Shown: one piece after another, positions 56,818 to 64,000 of the stretch
Layout: each line of letters starts with the position of its first letter
Position numbering within the stretch: the stretch's first letter is position 1
Origin: Gordonia phthalatica
GTDB taxonomy: Bacteria > Actinomycetota > Actinomycetes > Mycobacteriales > Mycobacteriaceae
Direction: 5' to 3'
DNA length: 64,000 nt
NCBI RefSeq assembly: GCF_001305675.1
Contig: NZ_CP011853.1
Span: 2,480,001-2,544,000 of the forward strand
Program-made: the position numbers and the translations under genes
Notes under the pieces: model-generated
What the model was told of the DNA's origin: nothing
The model's input: the letters and a program-made list of their open reading frames with translations, nothing else
Database searches by the model: none

Positions 56818-57261
56818 CTACGTGGTGTGAACGATCAGCACGTCGCAGGCGGCCTTGCGGGCGACGTCTGCGGGGACCGAGCCGAGGAGGCGGCCGGCGA
56901 TCGAGTTCAGACCCTTGTTACCGACGACCAGGAGGTCGGCCTGGACGTCGACGACGAGCTGCAGCAGCGCGTCGACCGGGGCGCCCTGGACTGCGCGCTG
57001 CACGACCTTGGTGGCGCCGACCTTGGTGGCACGCTCCTTGGCGGTGCGGAGGATCTCCTCGGTCGGCGAGGAGCCCATCACCTGGTACGCCTCGTCGCGC
57101 AGGCTGTCGGACGCTGCGCTCGCGGCCTTGCCGTCGTTCGGGAAGTACGCGCACGCGATGACGACGGTGCCGTCACCGATGATCGCGCCCGCGCGCTCCA
57201 CGGCCTTCATCGACGACTCGGAGCCGTCCGTACCGACCACGACGGTGGTGTAAGCACTCAT
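56818..57261 (-). CDS. universal stress protein (UspA family)
   Basis: A 147-aa single-domain Usp. It begins TVVVGTDGSESSMKAVERA and ends with the ATP-binding pattern VVGNKGLNSIAGRLLGSVP followed by VLIVHTT. It corresponds to Rv1636 (TB15.3), reported to bind cyclic AMP. The ATG at 57261 follows GGAGGG, and a longer frame is not needed. It sits downstream of uvrB. Confidence 0.93.
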   Translation of the reverse strand: MSAYTTVVVGTDGSESSMKAVERAGAIIGDGTVVIACAYFPNDGKAASAASDSLRDEAYQVMGSSPTEEILRTAKERATKVGATKVVQRAVQGAPVDALLQLVVDVQADLLVVGNKGLNSIAGRLLGSVPADVARKAACDVLIVHTT

Positions 57262-57353
57262 ACTTGTGTGTCCCTCCAGGTGTGAAGTGGGCCAGTGCGC
57301 TCGGCGCACCGTGTCTCGTCATGAACATACCTGTTGACGCCCACCGATCTGCA

Positions 57354-59507
<2,154 letters not shown>

Positions 59508-59646
59508 GACCACAGGGTAGCCGCGACCTCTGACATCCCGCGTCCGACGACGGTGGCGCTCCGGTCCCGTGCCACAGCCGACTGTCAGACTCGCATTGCA
59601 TAATCGACGCAGCCGTTTCGCCCATCTCGACGCCACGGAGGATGCC

Positions 59647-60087
59647 ATGCCCACCCAGCCCGTACCGCCGGTCACCGCGATCACCCTCGGTGTCCGCGAC
59701 GTGACGGTGGCGCGCCAGTTCTACGTCGACGGCCTCGGCTTCCGCGAGATCAGTTCGGTCCCCGGCGAGATCACCTTCGTCCAGGCCGGGCACGGTCTGA
59801 TGCTGGCGCTGTGGAACGCGGCGTCGATGCCGAGCGAATACGGCGACGTGGGCCACGGCGAACTGGCCCCGCCGATCTCGCTGGGACACAATGTGTCCGA
59901 TGCCGACACCGTTCGGCAGATGTACGAGGCCGCGCTCGCCGCCGGTGCGACGTCGATCAATCCCCCGACACAGCAGTCGTGGGGCGGGACCAGTGCCTGC
60001 GTGGCCGACCCCGACGGCTTCCGCTGGGACTTCGTCCACAACCCCGGCTTCAGCGTCGACTCCGACGGCACCGTTCTCAGCGTCTGA
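59647..60087 (+). CDS. VOC-family (glyoxalase-like) protein
   Basis: A 146-aa protein with two beta-alpha-beta-beta-beta units: ITLGVRDVTVARQFYVDGLG and the GTSACVADPDGFRWDFVHNPG half. VOC proteins include glyoxalases, dioxygenases and resistance proteins; no substrate can be read here. The ATG at 59647 follows GGAGGATGCC, which decides the start. It lies 41 bp before the Rieske gene and may share its transcript. Confidence 0.88.
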   Translation: MPTQPVPPVTAITLGVRDVTVARQFYVDGLGFREISSVPGEITFVQAGHGLMLALWNAASMPSEYGDVGHGELAPPISLGHNVSDADTVRQMYEAALAAGATSINPPTQQSWGGTSACVADPDGFRWDFVHNPGFSVDSDGTVLSV

Positions 60088-60128
60088 CGCGACGCACTCA
60101 CCCACAGCTCGACAGAAGGACACGACCG

Positions 60129-60596
60129 ATGACCTCTCGTACCCCGTCGCCCGACTCCTCGCCCTCGAAGGACGCAGCGGCATCGTCGCTCTCCCGCCGC
60201 CGGTTCGTCGCCGGTGCCGGAGCCGTCGCAGGCGCCGCCGTCCTCGGCACCACGCTCAGCGCGTGCGCGGGCGGCGGCACACCGCAGGCCACCGTGAGCG
60301 TTCCGCCGAACGCCCCGAAGGGCACCCTCGCTCTGACGAAGGACGTGCCCGTCGGCGGCGGCGTCATCACCGACGGCGTCGTGCTGACCCAGCTGACCGA
60401 GGGAACCATCGAGGCGTTCACCGCGAAGTGCACGCACGCCGGATGCACCCTGTCCGGCATCTCCCGCGAAGCGATCATCTGCCCGTGCCACGGCAGTCGA
60501 TTCCATCTCGACGGCACCGTCGAGAAGGGCCCCGCCGAGACGCCGCTGGAGAAGGTCGCGATCCGCGTCGAGGGCACGAACATCATCCGCGCCTGA
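60129..60596 (+). CDS. exported Rieske 2Fe-2S lipoprotein
   Basis: A 155-aa protein. The N-terminus has a twin-arginine signal (SRRRFVAGAGAVAGAAVLG) ending in the lipobox LSAC, so it is probably exported folded and lipid-anchored outside. The Rieske ligands are CTHAGCTLSG and CPCHGSRFHLDG; the extra cysteines could form the usual disulphide. It is small, of the single-domain QcrA/arsenite-oxidase-small-subunit type, but no electron-transfer partner is encoded nearby. Confidence 0.88.
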   Translation: MTSRTPSPDSSPSKDAAASSLSRRRFVAGAGAVAGAAVLGTTLSACAGGGTPQATVSVPPNAPKGTLALTKDVPVGGGVITDGVVLTQLTEGTIEAFTAKCTHAGCTLSGISREAIICPCHGSRFHLDGTVEKGPAETPLEKVAIRVEGTNIIRA

Positions 60597-60691
60597 CCCG
60601 ACCGGCATTTGTGCTCGGCGCACAATCAACCATCGCGAGTCTGTCGACTCGGCCCGTCGTCGCGACCGGATCCCTCACCTAGGGTTGGGCC

Positions 60692-62149
60692 ATGGCAATC
60701 AGGAGAGACCGGAGCGGCGAGACCGCAGTCGTGATCGGCGCCGGCCCCAACGGGCTCGCCGCCGCACTCCACCTGGCTCGCAACGGGGTCGACGTCCGGG
60801 TCCTCGAAGCGGCCGACGAGATCGGCGGTGGCGCTCGATCCGCCGAGCTCCTGGAGCCCGGCGTCATCCACGACCTCTGCTCGGCGTTCCACCCGATGGG
60901 CGTCGGCTCCCCGTTCTGGGCCGACGTCGACCTGGCTCAGTACGGGCTCGCATGGAAGTGGCCGGAGATCGACTGCGCGCACCCGCTCGACTCGGGCGAG
61001 GTCGCCCTGTTGCATCAGTCGATCGACCAGACCGTGGCGGGGCTCGGGGCCGATGGTCCACGCTGGCGTGCGATGTTCGGCGACCTGGCCCGCAACTTCG
61101 ACGATCTCGGTCACGACCTGCTCCGGCCGATCGCCAACGTGCCGGCCCACCCGATCAAGCTCGCGGCGTTCGGTCCCCGCGCACTCCTGCCGGTCACCGT
61201 CCTCGCCAAGGCCTTTCGTACACCGGCGGCCCGTGCCCTGTACGGCGGCGTCGCAGCGCACGTCTACACCGACTTCGACCGCCCGCTCACCGGATCCCTC
61301 GGACTGATGATCGCGGCGAGCGGACATCGCTACGGCTGGCCGGTCGCCGAGGGCGGGTCCGGCGCCATCACCAAGGCCGTCGGCCGCGCCGTCGACGCGC
61401 ACGGCGGCGTCATCGAGACCGGCACCCCGATCACCTCGCGGGCGCAGATCCCGGACGCCGACATCGTGCTCATGGACCTGTCCCCCGCGCAGGCCGAGCA
61501 CCTTTACGGCGACCTGATGCCGCACCGCATCCGGCGGTCGTACCGGCGATACCGGATGGGATCTGCCGCTTTCAAGGTCGATTTCGCCGTCCGCGGCGAC
61601 ATCCCGTGGCGCAACCCGGAGTGCGGCCGGGCTGGCACCGTTCACCTGGGCGGCACGTTCGACGACATCCGCCGGTCGGAGAACCTGCGCGCGAAGGGCG
61701 TGATGTCCGACAACCCGTTCGTCCTGGTCGGTCAGCAGTACCTCGCGGACCCGTCGCGCAGCGCGGGCGGCATCAACCCGATCTGGTCGTACGCACACGT
61801 GCCCGCCGGGTATCCGGGCGACGCCACTGAAGCGGTCACCGCGCAGATCGAGCGGTTCGCGCCCGGCTTCCGCGACATCGTCGTCGGGACGCACACCACC
61901 ACCGTCCCGCAGATGGAGGCGCACAACCTCAACTACGCAACCGGCGACATCATGGGCGGCAGCAACGACGGCCTGCAGCTGCTGCTGCGACCGCGGGCGG
62001 CGATCGATCCGTACTTCACCGGGGTGGACGGCGTGTTCCTGTGCTCGCAGTCGTCACCTCCCGGGCCGGGCATCCACGGGCTGTGCGGCTACAACGCAGC
62101 GGAGTCTGCGCTGCGGCGGCACCGTCGAGGACGACGATCACAGCGCTGA
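60692..62149 (+). CDS. NAD(P)/FAD-dependent oxidoreductase, phytoene-desaturase-like
   Basis: A 485-aa flavoprotein. The FAD-binding motif is VVIGAGPNGLAAALHLARNG with VLEAADEIGGGARS next to it. The C-terminus SQSSPPGPGIHGLCGYNAAE is typical of the CrtI-related/retinol-saturase-like group. The substrate is unknown. TAGGGT lies six bases before the ATG (leaderless). No carotenoid genes are nearby. Confidence 0.87.
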   Translation: MAIRRDRSGETAVVIGAGPNGLAAALHLARNGVDVRVLEAADEIGGGARSAELLEPGVIHDLCSAFHPMGVGSPFWADVDLAQYGLAWKWPEIDCAHPLDSGEVALLHQSIDQTVAGLGADGPRWRAMFGDLARNFDDLGHDLLRPIANVPAHPIKLAAFGPRALLPVTVLAKAFRTPAARALYGGVAAHVYTDFDRPLTGSLGLMIAASGHRYGWPVAEGGSGAITKAVGRAVDAHGGVIETGTPITSRAQIPDADIVLMDLSPAQAEHLYGDLMPHRIRRSYRRYRMGSAAFKVDFAVRGDIPWRNPECGRAGTVHLGGTFDDIRRSENLRAKGVMSDNPFVLVGQQYLADPSRSAGGINPIWSYAHVPAGYPGDATEAVTAQIERFAPGFRDIVVGTHTTTVPQMEAHNLNYATGDIMGGSNDGLQLLLRPRAAIDPYFTGVDGVFLCSQSSPPGPGIHGLCGYNAAESALRRHRRGRRSQR

Positions 62150-62251
62150 TCGACACTCCGTTCCGCGAACCGTCGGCTGATGCCCGCACGGGCACGCAGC
62201 TTGTTCTCGGACCGACCGTCGGACGCCGCACCACTGTGAAACTCTGAGTGC

Positions 62252-62773
62252 ATGGCCGCTGACCTTCATCCCACCAAGCACGAAGTCTTCGACGTCGCCG
62301 CGATGACGAACACCGATCCCAAGGGCTTCGTGCGACCGGTGGACGAGTACCGCGTCACCGACTACGGCCTCTACATGTCGCGGACCGCCGATCACCCCAC
62401 GTTCACGCATCTGGAGAGCTGGTTGCTGCCTGCGCTCGGGTTGCGCGCCAACATCTTCCACTTCGTCCCCGGGCATCGAGAGACGCAGCGGCTGTACATC
62501 GACGTCGGTGAGTTCACCGGCCCGGACGAGGACGACCGCTGGCACGCCGTCGACTGGTATCTGGATCTGGTCGACAACCCCGGCGAGCCGCTGGAACTGA
62601 TCGACGTCGACGAACTCTTCGAAGCCCATGCCGCGCAGTACATCTCGACGGCCGACTGCGAGGACGCGGTCCGCATCGCAGTGACCGCCATGACCGGTGC
62701 TGCCGCTGCGCACGGCGTGCAGGAATGGCTCGACAAGCAGATCGGCGAGCCGATGCGGTGGCTCGATCGGTAG
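62252..62773 (+). CDS. DUF402-domain protein
   Basis: A 173-aa protein with HPTKHEVFDVAAMTNTDPKG at the start and the acidic segment RLYIDVGEFTGPDEDDRWHA followed by WYLDLV, the DUF402 pattern. Some members are nucleoside di/triphosphatases or the phosphatase FomD; the acidic metal site appears conserved. The biological role here is unknown. Confidence 0.8.
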   Translation: MAADLHPTKHEVFDVAAMTNTDPKGFVRPVDEYRVTDYGLYMSRTADHPTFTHLESWLLPALGLRANIFHFVPGHRETQRLYIDVGEFTGPDEDDRWHAVDWYLDLVDNPGEPLELIDVDELFEAHAAQYISTADCEDAVRIAVTAMTGAAAAHGVQEWLDKQIGEPMRWLDR

Positions 62774-62879
62774 TCCGCGGCGCGGTGTCGATCGATAGAT
62801 CGACACCGCCCGCTCAGGATTTTCTCAGGTGTGGAACACTGTCGGGGTTCTGTCCGACGCACGGAAGTTTGTGACACCC

Positions 62880-63728
62880 ATGACGACGCCTCCCCCTCCG
62901 AACCAGCCGGGACAGCCCGACAACCCGTTCGGCAACCAGGGCGCCCCGGTGCCGCCGAACCCGGTTCCCCCGAACCAGGCACCTCAGCAGCCGATCCCGC
63001 CGCAGAATTTACCGCAGCAGGGCGGGCCCGGCCAGCAGCCGGATTACAGTCAGCAGCCGACCGGGGATCCGGTGCCCGGATACGGCCGGCCGCCGGTCGC
63101 CGGTTACGCACCGGTCCCGGGCGGCGCGCCCTACGCGCCGCCCGCACCGAAGAAGCCCAGTGCGCTCAAGAAGATCCTCACGGTGGTCGTGCCGATCGTC
63201 GTAGTCCTCATCATCGGCGCCATCATCGCCGCGGTCGTCCGCGACAAGGACAGCGGGAAGACCGTCGACGCATCGCCTCTCGGCTCGTGCATCGTCGTGA
63301 CCGACGGAACCGGTCTGAACGTCGAGACCGAGGCCATCGACTGCAGCGACACCTCGAAGCTGACCTACATCGTCGGAGCCAAGCTGGCATCGTCCGACGC
63401 GTGCACGGCCGCCGAGTACGACGGCTCGATCACTGAGACGGGAACGGGCGCGTCGGACGACGTCCTGTGCCTCGTGGCCAACTACCAGGCCGGCAAGTGC
63501 TACGAGCAGTCACAGATCGGGCTCGGACTCAACCTCAAGGAAGTGCTGTGCACGGAGGAGTCCGGCATGATGAGCACCGTCTTCAAGGTCACCGACCGCG
63601 TGGAGTCGAAGCAGGTTCCCGACTGCTCCGGCCCGAAGAAGAAGGCCCTGGCCTACGACATCAAGGCAGACCCCGCCCGCGCGGTCGGAATCTGCGCTGA
63701 GATCGTCGGCGACTACACCTGGGAGTAG
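62880..63728 (+). CDS. Pro-rich membrane-anchored LppU/SCO3897-like protein
   Basis: A 282-aa protein. Residues 1-95 are rich in Pro, Gln and Gly (cytoplasmic), a membrane helix lies at about 102-123 (ILTVVVPIVVVLIIGAIIAA), and the outer domain has six or more cysteines (GSCIVV, IDCSD, DACTAAEY, LCLVANYQAGKCYEQ). The outer part resembles the LppU/SCO3897 group. The architecture suggests an envelope protein; function unknown. A GTG at 62871 is a possible earlier start. Confidence 0.75.
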   Translation: MTTPPPPNQPGQPDNPFGNQGAPVPPNPVPPNQAPQQPIPPQNLPQQGGPGQQPDYSQQPTGDPVPGYGRPPVAGYAPVPGGAPYAPPAPKKPSALKKILTVVVPIVVVLIIGAIIAAVVRDKDSGKTVDASPLGSCIVVTDGTGLNVETEAIDCSDTSKLTYIVGAKLASSDACTAAEYDGSITETGTGASDDVLCLVANYQAGKCYEQSQIGLGLNLKEVLCTEESGMMSTVFKVTDRVESKQVPDCSGPKKKALAYDIKADPARAVGICAEIVGDYTWE

Positions 63729-63747
63729 TCCCACCGTCTCGATCAAC

Positions 63748-63782
63748 GACTCATCGCCGGCGCATCACGCCGGCGATGAGTC
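63748..63782. terminator. terminator overlapping the end of the TetR gene
   Basis: A perfect 15-bp inverted repeat (63748-63762 and 63768-63782) with loop CATCA, followed by GTTT on the plus strand. It terminates the plus-strand gene and at the same time encodes the last nine residues and stop of the convergent regulator. Confidence 0.75.
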
Positions 63783-64000
63783 GTTTCAGGCCGTACTCGT
63801 AGGCATGGTCGGCGTTGCCGGGCCCCGAGAACAGTTCGCCGACCGTCGCACCGACGCGCCCGGACACCGGATAGTCGGCCACGGGCATGAACTCGGCGAG
63901 CAGCGGCCCGGCGATCTCCCACCACTGCGCGTCGTCGAGCCCCGACTGCTGATACTCGGCCTCCTGGTCGATGCGGAGGCGCGCGTTCCCGGTTGCGAAG
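63751..64000 (-). CDS. TetR-family regulator, C-terminal fragment
   Basis: Only the last 82 codons are in the window. The frame reads FATGNARLRIDQEAEYQQSG and ends YEYGLKRLIAGVMRRR, resembling the ligand-binding C-terminal domain of TetR-type repressors, where a final [EF]xGLxxLLxG helix is typical. The N-terminal HTH lies beyond the edge, so the family call rests on this part alone. Confidence 0.65.
   Translation of the reverse strand, partial: FATGNARLRIDQEAEYQQSGLDDAQWWEIAGPLLAEFMPVADYPVSGRVGATVGELFSGPGNADHAYEYGLKRLIAGVMRRR

Overview
The window is high-GC chromosomal DNA from an actinobacterium of the Mycobacteriales, most probably Gordonia or a close relative. The evidence is the gene order, which follows the Mycobacterium tuberculosis Rv1633-Rv1713 block as I remember it, the 16S rRNA sequence type, the mycobacterial-type rrn spacers, and cell-envelope genes typical of the group (steA/steB, an Rv1683-like lipase/acyl-CoA synthetase). 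I see no prophage, CRISPR array or transposase gene. The genus call comes from memory of sequence types, not from a search.

Layout. 1-430: the start of a small HTH gene with a palindromic operator, and tRNA-Pro. 0.4-6.7 kb: an uncharacterised gene, then on the minus strand a tightly coupled operon parA-scpA-scpB-rluB-cmk-der for chromosome segregation, condensin, pseudouridylation, CMP kinase and ribosome assembly. 7.0-19.4 kb: an LLM-type oxidoreductase (+), then on the minus strand a fused TPR-HAD phosphatase, a small protein, tlyA, nadK, recN, steA, steB, pyrG, a Nudix hydrolase and xerD. 19.5-25.2 kb: a complete rRNA operon (16S-23S-5S, minus strand) with promoter, 23S processing stem and terminator. 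25.2-30.1 kb: tyrS, a Trm112-like protein and the lipase/acyl-CoA synthetase. 30.1-37.7 kb: the arginine operon argC-J-B-D-F-R followed by argH, with an ArgR-box-like site at argC and no argG in its usual place. 37.7-42.5 kb: pheS-pheT-metallophosphoesterase. 42.7-45.1 kb: a membrane Ser/Thr kinase with a seven-repeat RCC1-like outer domain. 45.3-49.7 kb: an iron-type ABC ATPase with IdeR-like boxes, an AIG2-like protein, a SpoU methyltransferase, rplT-rpmI-infC and two small genes. 49.7-59.5 kb: uvrA, an MBL hydrolase, a DoxX-like protein, a HelD/HelR-like helicase, a universal stress protein and uvrB. 59.6-64 kb: a VOC protein, a Rieske lipoprotein, an FAD oxidoreductase, a DUF402 protein, an LppU-like membrane protein and the end of a TetR regulator.

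The genes are mostly housekeeping: translation (infC, rpmI, rplT, pheST, tyrS, rrn, tRNA-Pro, tlyA, der, rluB), DNA repair and recombination (uvrA, uvrB, recN, xerD), segregation (parA, scpAB), nucleotides (cmk, pyrG, nadK) and arginine synthesis. Coupling is tight, with many ATGA or GTGA stop/start overlaps, and at least seven genes have a TANNNT-like box 6-7 bases before the start codon, as expected for leaderless mRNAs.

The most unusual signal is a pair of about 170-bp palindromic elements (29898-30065 and 45101-45270). They share a 63-bp core that is 60/63 identical but have unrelated outer arms, and each arm pair is self-complementary. Other points for a second look are the RCC1-domain kinase, a perfect 19-bp inverted repeat inside the start of the SpoU methyltransferase gene, a three-part repeat at 6863-6946, an ATC start codon for infC with an open upstream frame, and the absent argG.
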